Assembly: GCF_902806455.1 (NCBI RefSeq)
Contig: NZ_CADCWQ010000001.1
Location: 3,100,001-3,164,000, forward strand
Length of the DNA: 64,000 nt
Source: Virgibacillus doumboii
GTDB taxonomy: Bacteria > Bacillota > Bacilli > Bacillales > Amphibacillaceae
Reading direction: 5' to 3'
The notes beneath the pieces were generated by a model that worked only from the letters and a program-made list of their open reading frames with translations, was not told the DNA's origin and did no database searches. Positions within the stretch are counted from its first letter, which is position 1; every line of letters starts with the position of its first letter. Both the position numbers and the translations under genes were made by a program. Below are positions 45,710 to 54,602 of the stretch, piece by piece.

Positions 45710-45822
45710 GCCGATGTCCATGCTGTTCTGCCGATGTTTGGGATCTCCGATCGATATATGGCTGTTTCCGGTTGATATATCTCTCTGGTTGATAATCGGC
45801 GTCCCAAGCCAATATCCCGCGC
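45710..45822. repeat. Degenerate 20 bp tandem array (CTGCCGATGTT type)
   Basis: Units begin at 45710 (GCCGATGT), 45730 (GCCGATGT), 45750 (ATCGATAT), 45770 (GTTGATAT), about 45789 (TTGATAAT) and about 45808 (GCCAATAT), a 20-base period that decays along the array. It fills the gap between yeaC and the amidase gene. Close relative of the array at 24949. Confidence 0.8.
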
Positions 45823-45867
45823 TTCACACCAACCTGAATTCCCCGCCAACATCCTTATTAATCATTA

Positions 45868-47385
45868 TTAATAGTTTTGTTCTATTTTATACTGCAATAT
45901 CGGATTTCCTTTCACTCCAATCCATATATCTGATTGTTCCAGCTGATGAGCCAGTTGCAACAACTGATCCTCCCTGCCTTTTCCAGCCATTACCTGAACT
46001 CCCAGTGGAAGACCTTCTTCGGAAACATGAACGGGTACCGACATTGCCGGTTGTCCAGTGAGATTTGCCAACTGTGTAAACGGTGTGTACGTTAGACTTG
46101 GCAAAAACATCTCATAAATGAGTTCCTGCTGTTCCGATTTGTCTGATTCGACAATCCGGGCACATAGTTTCTCCTGCTCATTCACAGATTGAGTCAGCTC
46201 ACCAACCTTGGGGGCAGTATATGCTGTTGCAGGTGTCATATAAAAATCATATATTTCATGGAAAGTTGCCATTTTTGCCGCTGCAACGTCCCACGATGCC
46301 AGGCTTGCTGAAAACTCCGCTGCTGAGACTGATTTTCCTGCCACATTCAACAGCCATGTTTCTATCTCGACATCATCAGCGGTGAGCGGTTTGCCAATAC
46401 TATTTTCCAGTTTTTTCACAAGTGCAGCTATTTCACCGCTGTTCATTAAATAATAATCTTTCATTAACTGGATGCCGTCCACATCATTGTCCCGCTCCTC
46501 AACGATATGCCCTTCACTTTCCAGCCACTTAACCGTTTTCCACACAGCCTGTCGTGCATCATCAGAAACAGGTGTCCCGACTGGAGATTTCATCGTATAG
46601 GCAATCCGGAGTGGTTTCGCAAATTCCCTTTTCCTGTTTTCCTTATAGCTGCCTGAAAATAATGGTGTCTGGAATGCCGCTTCAGGCTGAACGACCTGTA
46701 ATATATCAAGCATTGCCGCACTGTCCCGGACACTGCGGCTAAGCACAAAATCGATTGCAGCTCCCTGCCATTGTCTTCCCACTCCCGGACCTACAGGTGT
46801 ACGGCCGCGGGTAGGCTTTAATCCGAACAACCCGGTAAAAGAAGCCGGAATTCGGATTGAACCTCCACCATCACTAGCGCCTGCAACCGGAACAATACCA
46901 GATGCAACTGCCGCGGCAGCACCACCGCTTGATCCGCCCGGGGAGTATTCCATATTCCATGGATTTCGTGTTGCGCCGTGTACTTCAGGTTCAGTAATGT
47001 TTTTAAGTCCGAATTCCGGTGCGTTCGTATGCCCTATAAATAATAGCCCGGCGTCACGCAGTTTTTTTACAAAATTAGAATCATGCCCGGCTACCGATGA
47101 CTTTAATAACCTTGACCCGGAATCAACTGGCTCCCCTTCCATTGAATGGGAAAGGTTCTTCAGCAACGATGGCACCCCTGAAAATGCGCCCATAGTATAC
47201 CTATGTTTTTTTGCCTCAACAGTTGCCCGCTCTTTTCGATTATGGACTACCGCGTTCAACGATGGATTCAGCTTGTCCAGTTGTTCAAAGCTGCATTCCA
47301 GGAGCTCTGCAGGTGTTACTTGTTTTGATTGAACCAATTCTGCCATTTCAGTTGCATCCATTGCTAAATAGGATTGAAGATTCAT
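45868..47385 (-). CDS. Amidase (amidase signature family)
   Basis: A 505-residue amidase. The Ser-cisSer-Lys triad is present: Lys76 in PSLLKNL, Ser152 in PGGSSGG, and nucleophile Ser176 in SDGGGSIRIPAS. The C-terminal PLGVQVMAGKGRED is also typical. Overall it resembles 6-aminohexanoate cyclic dimer hydrolase-like amidases more than GatA, which would be expected beside gatC and gatB. The natural substrate is not predictable. It is a single gene on the minus strand, 36 bases after the small ger-associated gene. Confidence 0.88.
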   Translation of the reverse strand: MNLQSYLAMDATEMAELVQSKQVTPAELLECSFEQLDKLNPSLNAVVHNRKERATVEAKKHRYTMGAFSGVPSLLKNLSHSMEGEPVDSGSRLLKSSVAGHDSNFVKKLRDAGLLFIGHTNAPEFGLKNITEPEVHGATRNPWNMEYSPGGSSGGAAAAVASGIVPVAGASDGGGSIRIPASFTGLFGLKPTRGRTPVGPGVGRQWQGAAIDFVLSRSVRDSAAMLDILQVVQPEAAFQTPLFSGSYKENRKREFAKPLRIAYTMKSPVGTPVSDDARQAVWKTVKWLESEGHIVEERDNDVDGIQLMKDYYLMNSGEIAALVKKLENSIGKPLTADDVEIETWLLNVAGKSVSAAEFSASLASWDVAAAKMATFHEIYDFYMTPATAYTAPKVGELTQSVNEQEKLCARIVESDKSEQQELIYEMFLPSLTYTPFTQLANLTGQPAMSVPVHVSEEGLPLGVQVMAGKGREDQLLQLAHQLEQSDIWIGVKGNPILQYKIEQNY

Positions 47386-47421
47386 GCGTTCACCTCGTAT
47401 TGTTCTATTTCCTCCATTGTA

Positions 47422-47610
47422 TCATGATTTTTTGTCAGGTTTCGACTTGCCGGTATTTTCATAAACCGATTCAGAATTCTTCCAGGGAGGATCCCCATAG
47501 TCATGCAGCTTTTCATTCACCTTGAACACTGTGTATGGTATAACAAAAACCAGAAATGCACCAAAAAACACCCACATTTCAGGTAACCTGTCCTGCAAAA
47601 TATTCCACAT
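47422..47610 (-). CDS. Small one-helix protein at the end of the second ger operon
   Basis: A 62-residue protein with one helix (PEMWVFFGAFLVFVIPYTVF) and a charged tail ending KSKPDKKS. It starts 19 bases after gerC; a GTG at 47619 is an alternative start. The ribosome site is weak (GACGAG). Its place suggests an accessory of the receptor, but it has one helix rather than the two of the D-like protein in the first operon, and I do not recognise it. Confidence 0.55.
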   Translation of the reverse strand: MWNILQDRLPEMWVFFGAFLVFVIPYTVFKVNEKLHDYGDPPWKNSESVYENTGKSKPDKKS

Positions 47611-47628
47611 ACCAATCACTCGTCTCTG

Positions 47629-48795
47629 TTAGTTTTGAGTCTCGTCCGTTGCTCCCATTGAACGCACTTTCACACCGGCCGTTACATGTATACTGCTGTC
47701 AGAAAAAATATTTTTTCCCTTATCCCAATCCTTCTTTACCTTCTGCCAAAAATCATAATGATGGTTCTGTAAAGTACGACCAATACCAAAAATATCAGCC
47801 TTTAATTCGTCCTGCGCTTTCTTAATTGATCGATTCATTAATTTCTCTATTTTGTTTTCCGCTTGTTTCTCGATATCCCTTAATTTCCTATTTGATGTCA
47901 AACTATTATTTCCAAAGGTCTCGGAGATTTTCCCTTCAACTTCGACTTTAATCGAAACACCGACTTTTGCCTTTGACTTTTCACTAATCTCCATTGAACT
48001 CTTAATTGACATCATTTCCAGGGTGATCTGCTCTCCATCAACTTTAGTTTCCAGCGTTCCTCCATCAATTTTTCCAGTGATAAGATTATACCCTTTTGTT
48101 TCTTCTGCATTCAGTGTTCCTACCATCAAATCTGTATGTCCCTGGAATACCGCTATACCTTCATAGTCCAGTCTATCCCCCTTTTTCACCATCCTGGGAA
48201 CAACGTAGCTGCTATTGGCCAAAAGACTCTCGTGGAGATCACCAAGCCTCAGTTGTCTAGCAACTTCGGAGTTTTTAAAACTGTTATCGATAATTGATTG
48301 AATGTGCATCACAGGTAGCTGTTCATTCTCAGGTTTTATTTCAAATGCTTCCTTCGCCTTTCCATCTATAATAATTACACTTACTCCACGGCGCATTTCG
48401 TGATCCCGAATGAAAAGGTCCATTACATTGGCAAATAATTTTGTCTTTGCCAATTCACCCGATACAGCAATAAGCTGCATATGCGGCAAAAATGGCGAGC
48501 GGCTTGTAATGGTGGACATTTCTCCTTGAATTGCAATCAGGCTATTACCGGTTACCGTCAAATTAGCAAAGGCTTTGCTGGCGCTTCCTCCCTGTGTTTG
48601 TCCGCTTAGCCCGGCAGGCACCGCAAGCTGATTCGTAATTGTTACCGCATTCTCTTTCTCTGATTCTTCAGGAAGATCAACGGCAATTCCAACGATAAAC
48701 CCGCGATCTTCTATTTCAACTCTGTCCCAGCAGCCGGCTAACAGGAGAAGCATCAGTAAAGCCTGCACCAAATATATCCATTTTCGCTTAACCAT
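47629..48795 (-). CDS. Germinant receptor C subunit, lipoprotein (GerAC family), second copy
   Basis: A 388-residue lipoprotein: signal ending LLLLAGCWD with Cys22, then RVEIEDRGFIVGIAVDLP, the conserved opening. The end carries the family pattern MNRSIKKAQDELKADIFGIGRTLQNHHYDFW. C subunits are outer-facing parts of the receptor in the inner spore membrane. It overlaps gerB by eight bases. The operon order here is A-B-C, unlike the A-C-small-B order of the first operon. Confidence 0.9.
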   Translation of the reverse strand: MVKRKWIYLVQALLMLLLLAGCWDRVEIEDRGFIVGIAVDLPEESEKENAVTITNQLAVPAGLSGQTQGGSASKAFANLTVTGNSLIAIQGEMSTITSRSPFLPHMQLIAVSGELAKTKLFANVMDLFIRDHEMRRGVSVIIIDGKAKEAFEIKPENEQLPVMHIQSIIDNSFKNSEVARQLRLGDLHESLLANSSYVVPRMVKKGDRLDYEGIAVFQGHTDLMVGTLNAEETKGYNLITGKIDGGTLETKVDGEQITLEMMSIKSSMEISEKSKAKVGVSIKVEVEGKISETFGNNSLTSNRKLRDIEKQAENKIEKLMNRSIKKAQDELKADIFGIGRTLQNHHYDFWQKVKKDWDKGKNIFSDSSIHVTAGVKVRSMGATDETQN

Positions 48796-49894
48796 TGCTT
48801 TTCACACCCCTAACTTTTAAGGCAATATAAAGCAATATAGTAATAAACACTGTCACCAGAAATCCATAGTAACTAATGAATAACCCAAATAAAGATACTT
48901 CATTAACATTCTGCGGGATCATACCAATAATGTACGCCAATGGAGCTAATAGAAATATAAGCTGATGTTTTCGGTCTTTCTTAAAAATAGAGTTCAGCAG
49001 AAATACAGCTCCATCCAATCCCATTACTGTTGTATTAAAAATGGCCATGATCCAAATGACAAAGAAAAGTGATTCGAACCGTTCAAAAAAACCACCCGGT
49101 ATTTCAACGTCTTTTGCAAGTTCAACAGTAGGATAGATCAGGTTCCCGGCAGCGAGATTTCCAAACACACCGATACACATTACGTAAAGCAAAATATATA
49201 AAACTACTGCTATTGACATGCCGATAGATGCTTTTTTCGGTACGTTTCGAGGATGTTTGACCAGTGATGTATAAAATAAAAGAATCCCAAAGCCCAGAAA
49301 GGAAAAGATGCTTTGATTAAGTGCTTTTAAATACCCATTCATATCTGTTTTCAGCACAGGCAACAGGTTCCTCGGCTCAAATAAACCTGTCGTAAATAGC
49401 ATGACAAGAAATGAGATAAAAATGATAAACGGGAGGAACATCACATTTAAACGGAACAACCCCGCCCTTGAACCGGATACCGCGTATACAACTACCAATA
49501 AGAAAGTAAGCCCGACAACCCCAAATGGTGTCTGGTCAAATAAATATTGTTCAGCAACATTAGCTATCACACGTGTCTGAAAAGCAGTTATCAATAAGCC
49601 TTGGATTGACATTATTATGGTAAAGACCACCCCAATGAATCTGGAAGTGATTGTGGAAGTATAGGTAATGAAGCTTTGTTGCGGAAATTTTGCAGCCAGA
49701 TTTGCTACAAACCATGTCAGGAAGATGATAACAATACCGCCAACAATAAGTGGGAACAGTCCATCAACACCAATTGTCGGCTTTGCAAGGCTTTTTGGCA
49801 ACGACAATATCCCAACCCCGATAACAATGGAAGGGACTGCAATCATTATTTCTTTGTCACGAATTGCATCGTCCGCATACTCAAATCTTTTCAT
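48788..49894 (-). CDS. Germinant receptor B subunit (GerAB family), second copy
   Basis: A 368-residue permease-like protein, about ten helices. The segment IMIAVPSIVIGVGILSLPKSLA and the central YPTVELAKDVEIPGGFFERFESL (ending in the conserved RFES) identify the family. It should bind the germinant and set the specificity of this receptor. It follows gerA by three bases, hence coupled translation. Confidence 0.9.
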   Translation of the reverse strand: MKRFEYADDAIRDKEIMIAVPSIVIGVGILSLPKSLAKPTIGVDGLFPLIVGGIVIIFLTWFVANLAAKFPQQSFITYTSTITSRFIGVVFTIIMSIQGLLITAFQTRVIANVAEQYLFDQTPFGVVGLTFLLVVVYAVSGSRAGLFRLNVMFLPFIIFISFLVMLFTTGLFEPRNLLPVLKTDMNGYLKALNQSIFSFLGFGILLFYTSLVKHPRNVPKKASIGMSIAVVLYILLYVMCIGVFGNLAAGNLIYPTVELAKDVEIPGGFFERFESLFFVIWIMAIFNTTVMGLDGAVFLLNSIFKKDRKHQLIFLLAPLAYIIGMIPQNVNEVSLFGLFISYYGFLVTVFITILLYIALKVRGVKSNG

Positions 49895-49897
49895 AAC

Positions 49898-51445
49898 CTA
49901 TGCTTCCCCTTTATCCGTGGATTTGCTGTCATCTGTCTGTAAATAACCCGGCCTTCTTGTCAGCATGGTAATTGGCGCCCGCAGTACAAGGTCTTTGAAA
50001 TCTTTAAAAAAGAATGGAGCAAACGGGCTTGAAAAAGGTACACCAAAACTCCTCAGATTGACAATATGGATATTGACCATGATATAAATGAGGATAACTC
50101 CGTATAACCCGAGGACGGCAGCCGCAATCATGAATGCAAAGCGCAATAGCCGAAACGAAATTGCCACACTGTAGTCCGGAATGGAAAATGACGCTATTGC
50201 TGTCAGTGCCACAACGATAACCATAACCGGACTTACGATACCTGCCGTTACAGCAGCCTCACCGATTACCAGACCTCCTACAATACCAATTGTCTGTCCA
50301 ATTGTTTTTGGCAATCGAGCCCCTGCTTCACGAAGCAGTTCCATTGTAATCGCCATTATAATTGCCTCAATGGCTGCAGGAAATGGCACACCTTCCCTTG
50401 TTGCAGCAATGGAAAAAGCAAGTTTAGTCGGAATCATTCCCTGATGGTAGGAAAGCAGTGCAATATATAATGCCGGTAAAAACATGGAAAAAAATGCGGC
50501 TAAATAACGTAAAGCCCGCAAAAACGTACCAATTGTCCACCGTTCATAAAAGTCTTCCGGCGATTGCAGTGTATTCCCCAAAGTCACAGGAGCAATCAGT
50601 ACAAATGGTGTCCCGTCCAGGATAATACCGAATTTTCCCTGAAGCAGCGCTGCAGAAACTTTGTCAGGTCTCTCTGTATTCGTCAACTGGGGAAATGGGG
50701 ACAGAAAGCTGTCTTCAATCCACTCCTCTATAAAACCGGACTCAGGCGCATTATCCAAGTCTATCGTCGCAAGTCTTCGCTTAACTTCTTTGACGATATC
50801 CGGGTGAATAATCCCCTCCACATACGTGAGGACCAAATTCTTTTTGGAACGGCGCCCTACCTGGAATGTTTCAAATCGTAAATTAGGATCACGAATATGC
50901 CGGCGGATTAAAACCATATTTGTACGCATATTTTCAATAAAGCCCTCACGCGGACCACGAATCAGTGATTCCGAAACAGGTTCCTGAATGGCACGTGTTT
51001 TCCATCCTTTGGCATCAATAATTATTGCTTTATCCAATCCATCCAAATAAAGTATTGAGCTTCCATATAATAAAGCATTGGATACTTCATCAAGTGTCTT
51101 ACCTTTTGAAACATCACTGATAGAAACAAGCTCCATTTCAATTTCATGCAGTAAATCTTTGGTATTGTATGGAAGCTCCTTTTTTTCAGCAAATATTTGA
51201 AGATTTTTAAGTACGTTATCATTTACTCTATCTTTGTCTACTAAACCATCAATAAAAACAATGGCACAGCGATGATCGGTATATCCAAGGCTGAATTCCC
51301 GGATGACTAAATCATTCGGTTCCTCGAGCATAATTTTTAAAACAGACATATTTTTATCAAGACTTTTTTTCAAATCAACCGGAAATTCAGTTTCTTTCTC
51401 TCTTTTCTGTTGTTGTTTCTTCTTAAAAAACGATCCCAGTCCCAT
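49898..51445 (-). CDS. Germinant receptor A subunit (GerAA family), second copy
   Basis: A 515-residue protein with the soluble N-terminal domain, the NTERPDKVSAALLQGKFG element, and membrane helices beginning near ALRYLAAFFSMFLPALYIAL; it ends with the conserved RSFGVPFSSPFAP. The start follows GAGGGC. It heads the second ger operon and is divergent from the DUF3231 gene. It is clearly diverged from the first A subunit, so the two receptors probably respond to different germinants. Confidence 0.9.
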   Translation of the reverse strand: MGLGSFFKKKQQQKREKETEFPVDLKKSLDKNMSVLKIMLEEPNDLVIREFSLGYTDHRCAIVFIDGLVDKDRVNDNVLKNLQIFAEKKELPYNTKDLLHEIEMELVSISDVSKGKTLDEVSNALLYGSSILYLDGLDKAIIIDAKGWKTRAIQEPVSESLIRGPREGFIENMRTNMVLIRRHIRDPNLRFETFQVGRRSKKNLVLTYVEGIIHPDIVKEVKRRLATIDLDNAPESGFIEEWIEDSFLSPFPQLTNTERPDKVSAALLQGKFGIILDGTPFVLIAPVTLGNTLQSPEDFYERWTIGTFLRALRYLAAFFSMFLPALYIALLSYHQGMIPTKLAFSIAATREGVPFPAAIEAIIMAITMELLREAGARLPKTIGQTIGIVGGLVIGEAAVTAGIVSPVMVIVVALTAIASFSIPDYSVAISFRLLRFAFMIAAAVLGLYGVILIYIMVNIHIVNLRSFGVPFSSPFAPFFFKDFKDLVLRAPITMLTRRPGYLQTDDSKSTDKGEA

Positions 51446-51523
51446 TCGAATGCCCTCATTTTCAATTACCGTTTCCCTTTTGTTTCCCTTAAGTTCAGCT
51501 TTTTATACGAATTGTGGATTTGT

Positions 51524-51552
51524 GTATAAGTCTTTCCACGTAATACATACTA
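51524..51552 (+). promoter_or_regulatory. SigG-type (forespore) promoter of the DUF3231 gene
   Basis: GTATA (51524-51528), 17 bases, CATACTA (51546-51552). This fits the SigG pattern GHATR, 17-18 bases, CATWMTA at every position. The start codon follows 31 bases later behind AAGGAGG. Expression in the forespore is inferred. Confidence 0.75.
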
Positions 51553-51583
51553 AGTGCACGGACCAGTTTAAGGAGGATTTTAT

Positions 51584-52588
51584 ATGCCAGAAGAAAATGT
51601 AAGCATAACCTCAGCTGAAATGGGAGAAATGTGGGGAGCGTACATGAATGCAAGCTTGATGACACATGTTTTATCATACTTTGAAGAAAAGGTTGAGGAT
51701 GGTGATATTCGTGAAGTTGTTCGAGAAGCTCTCGACATAATGAAATCCCATAAACAGCAGTTTACAGACTTATTCGAAAAGGAAAACATGCCTGTACCAT
51801 ACGGGTTTACGGATGAGGATCTGAACGCCAGTGCCCCAAGACTGTTTTCAGATAACTACTTTCTGCAAAACATAATGCAGCTGGGGTCATTGGGAATGAA
51901 ATCCTATTCAATGGGTATTAGTTATTCAACAAGACAGGATATCTATTCTTTTTTTTCAGAGGGGTTTCAGGATTTTAATAAACTGCATCAGAAAACGGTT
52001 ATGACCGGATTATCCAAGGGGCTCATCAGCAAACCACCAATTATTCCGAAGCGAAAGGAACGGGATTTTGTTAAAAAGCAAAACTTCCTGACGGGATGGT
52101 TTGGAAAACGGCGTCCATTACTTTCCGTAGAGATAGCCAATCTATATTCGAATATTAAAAGAAATGTACTTGGTGCCGCAACAATTACCGGATTCGCTCA
52201 GGTAGCGCAATCCAAAGAAGTGAAGGACTACTTTATCCGAGGGGTCGAAATAGCCCAGAAGCATGCGGAAATATTCAATTCCATTTTAAATGAGAATAAT
52301 ATCCCGGCACCAACTGGTTCCGACACAATGGTAACAGCTGAAGCAGAAGTTTCACCTTTCTCGGATAAATTGATGATGTATCATACAACCGGGATGATTA
52401 CACTTGGGATAGGATTCTATGGATTAAGCATATCAAGCAATATTCGCAGGGACATAGCTACACACTATGTTCGATTAACAGAGGAAATAATGCTATACTC
52501 CGAAGACGGCGCCAACATTATGATCGATAATGGATGGCTTGAAGAACCTCCACGAATGGTAGACCGTGATGAACTGGCAAAAGGCTAA
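51584..52588 (+). CDS. DUF3231 protein, probably spore-associated
   Basis: A 334-residue protein with two similar halves, each a helical bundle (SAEMGEMWGAYMNASLMTHV and LLSVEIANLYSNIKRNVLGA regions), the DUF3231 duplication related to the CotF-like ferritin fold. It is mostly soluble with some hydrophobic stretches (GMITLGIGFYGLSI). The family is frequent in spore formers and poorly studied. A SigG-like promoter and the position head-to-head with a ger operon point to a role in the spore. It is followed after 18 bases by a membrane protein gene. Confidence 0.82.
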   Translation: MPEENVSITSAEMGEMWGAYMNASLMTHVLSYFEEKVEDGDIREVVREALDIMKSHKQQFTDLFEKENMPVPYGFTDEDLNASAPRLFSDNYFLQNIMQLGSLGMKSYSMGISYSTRQDIYSFFSEGFQDFNKLHQKTVMTGLSKGLISKPPIIPKRKERDFVKKQNFLTGWFGKRRPLLSVEIANLYSNIKRNVLGAATITGFAQVAQSKEVKDYFIRGVEIAQKHAEIFNSILNENNIPAPTGSDTMVTAEAEVSPFSDKLMMYHTTGMITLGIGFYGLSISSNIRRDIATHYVRLTEEIMLYSEDGANIMIDNGWLEEPPRMVDRDELAKG

Positions 52589-52606
52589 CAGGAAACAGGT
52601 TCGTAT

Positions 52607-53104
52607 ATGAAAAAACAATATGGAAAAAATAGAGACAAACTGGAAATGCTGTTATGGAGTATCGCCCTGCCCGGATTCGGACAAATATTAAATCGTCAGT
52701 TTTTGAAAGGGATTACCCTGGTTGCACTTGAAATTGCTATTAATGTATTAGGAAATTTTAATCAGATAATCATTTTAAGCTATCATGGTAAAATTCAGGA
52801 AGCCATCGAACAAACGAATTATCAATGGCTGATGTTCTACCCGTGTCTATATTTCTTTGCAATATGGGACGCCTATAAAGAAGCAGAGGGAGAAAGTAAA
52901 CCGTATACATTCCTGCCATTCGTATTTTCAGCCTATTTTGTTACGCTTGGTTTAATTTTTTCACCAAACTTTACAATATTTGGTTACTTAATCGGTCCGA
53001 TGTGGCTGCCGATTATGGCGCTGCCTGTCGGATTGGCTATCGGTGGTATACTTAGATGGATTTTATTAAAACGATTAGAAAAAAACAGTACAGTTGAAAC
53101 ATAG
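52607..53104 (+). CDS. Small integral membrane protein, function unknown
   Basis: A 165-residue protein with about four helices. Near the N-terminus LPGFGQILNRQFLKG resembles the PGxGQ-type entry motif of TM2/DUF5683-like proteins. The frame starts in the next line after the DUF3231 gene, with a modest ribosome site (AGGAAAC), so the two are probably one transcript driven by the SigG-like promoter. Function is unknown; by position it would be in the forespore or inner spore membrane. Confidence 0.68.
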   Translation: MKKQYGKNRDKLEMLLWSIALPGFGQILNRQFLKGITLVALEIAINVLGNFNQIIILSYHGKIQEAIEQTNYQWLMFYPCLYFFAIWDAYKEAEGESKPYTFLPFVFSAYFVTLGLIFSPNFTIFGYLIGPMWLPIMALPVGLAIGGILRWILLKRLEKNSTVET

Positions 53105-53150
53105 AAAAGGATTCTCAGTAAACATGGAAGATGTACATGAGAATCCTTTT
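53104..53150. terminator. Bidirectional terminator between convergent genes
   Basis: GAAAAGGATTCTCA (53104-53117) and TGAGAATCCTTTTC (53138-53151) pair fully, with T-rich sequence on the plus side and TTTCTATG on the minus side. It serves the DUF3231 unit and the carboxypeptidase gene. Confidence 0.88.
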
Positions 53151-53154
53151 CATT

Positions 53155-54324
53155 TTAATTATATTTTTTAATCCGGTGACGACGGAAATATAGACCAGCT
53201 AAACCAAGGAAGATGATTGTAGAAGCAATCAACATCACCTGATGGTCTCCGATAAAAGAATTCGTCTTCACTTCATGGCTGACAGTTTTTGCATCGTTAC
53301 CTTTCTTCTTTTCTACTTTAGCTAATGAAAATGAATTTATCACTGATCCGGATTGGCTGATTACATCCAATGTACCGTCAGCATTCATTTCTTTCGTTAC
53401 TGGTTTATTATTTAGATGGGTATAGGTCAGATATTCAGTTGTTTGATATGTTTGATCGCCTGATTTAAATGTCGTCCCTTTGGCAATGGACGTCCTTTCA
53501 AAATTTTTAAATGCATAGTCTAATAGATTCGTAGTGTCTTTATATGCCTCAGACTGGAAATTAGTATTTAACGTAATAACAATCAGGCCTAAATCATCTC
53601 TTTTAGCTGTTGTTGCCAATGTAAATCCGGACTGATTCACAAACCCTGTCTTTCCACCTGTTATCCCTTCGTACGAACCCTGGTGCAATAATTTATGATG
53701 TGTTATCAGAGTCGTATCCCATGACTCACCATGCCATTCCAGCTTGACTGTACCGAAGATTTCCCGGAACAGGTCATTTTGCAACGCATATTTGGTGATT
53801 TTGGCTAAATCTTCAGCCGTTGTAACATGATTGGGATCAAAAAGTCCATGCGGGTTTTCAAAGTGTGTCTTTTCCACACCGATTACATTTTTTAAATAAT
53901 CATTTATATCGAATGCAAACTGCTTAACACTGCCGCTAAGATGTTCGGCAATTGCTACGCCTGCATCATTACCGGAATTAATTAATAATCCCTGGATAAG
54001 TTTTTTTAATGTTACCCGCTCTCCTTCTTCCAGGTAGACTCTCGTTCCTTCGATATTCCTTGCTTTCTCACTGACCGTTACGATATCATCCAGGTCACCA
54101 GTTTCAATAGCGTAAATAGCTGTGGCGATTTTGGTTAAACTCGCTGGATACATTTTTGTATGTGCATTATTTTCATAGAGGACATCCCCAGTCTTTGAAT
54201 CAATCACAATAGCAGCTTCACTGATTATAGAAGGAGGCTGTGTTGTTGTTTCTGCGTGTGTCGTGGAGATTAGGAGTGGATTCAGGCTGATAACTGCTGC
54301 TAATAAAATAATAAACTTTTTCAC
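53155..54324 (-). CDS. D-alanyl-D-alanine carboxypeptidase (peptidase S11)
   Basis: A 389-residue penicillin-binding protein 5-type enzyme that trims the terminal D-Ala of peptidoglycan peptides. A signal peptide ends near THAET; the three active-site motifs are SLTK (Ser62, Lys65), SGN (117-119) and KTG (225-227). The last residues form a membrane helix (VMLIASTIIFLGLAGLYF) with a basic end, not the amphipathic helix of classical DacA. By length it is close to DacF, but the sequence does not allow that name. It is divergent from fetA. Confidence 0.9.
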   Translation of the reverse strand: MKKFIILLAAVISLNPLLISTTHAETTTQPPSIISEAAIVIDSKTGDVLYENNAHTKMYPASLTKIATAIYAIETGDLDDIVTVSEKARNIEGTRVYLEEGERVTLKKLIQGLLINSGNDAGVAIAEHLSGSVKQFAFDINDYLKNVIGVEKTHFENPHGLFDPNHVTTAEDLAKITKYALQNDLFREIFGTVKLEWHGESWDTTLITHHKLLHQGSYEGITGGKTGFVNQSGFTLATTAKRDDLGLIVITLNTNFQSEAYKDTTNLLDYAFKNFERTSIAKGTTFKSGDQTYQTTEYLTYTHLNNKPVTKEMNADGTLDVISQSGSVINSFSLAKVEKKKGNDAKTVSHEVKTNSFIGDHQVMLIASTIIFLGLAGLYFRRHRIKKYN

Positions 54325-54602
54325 GATTCCACCTGCTTTAAAAAAATTGCTTTGTCTTTATATATATGGAGCTAAAATTAACTTCCATCAATTAAATCTA
54401 GCATAATTGTATACTATTTTTGGGTGAAATTTGTCCTAAATTGTAAATTGTTAAGTGTCTGTAATAGGTAAATATTTACAATAAATTAATACTGAATGCG
54501 AAAAAGGTGTTAGGTTGTCCTTTACAGGGGAACATATTTATAATAGCTAAGGAGAAAATAACTCATAGTTACGTTCTTTTTTTATAGTAAGGATGTGAAA
54601 AA

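Noticed and set aside
51445..51560. SigG promoter for gerA on the minus strand
   Set aside because: Candidates such as GTATG or CGTATAA lack a partner box at 17-18 bases; only the plus-strand promoter fits.
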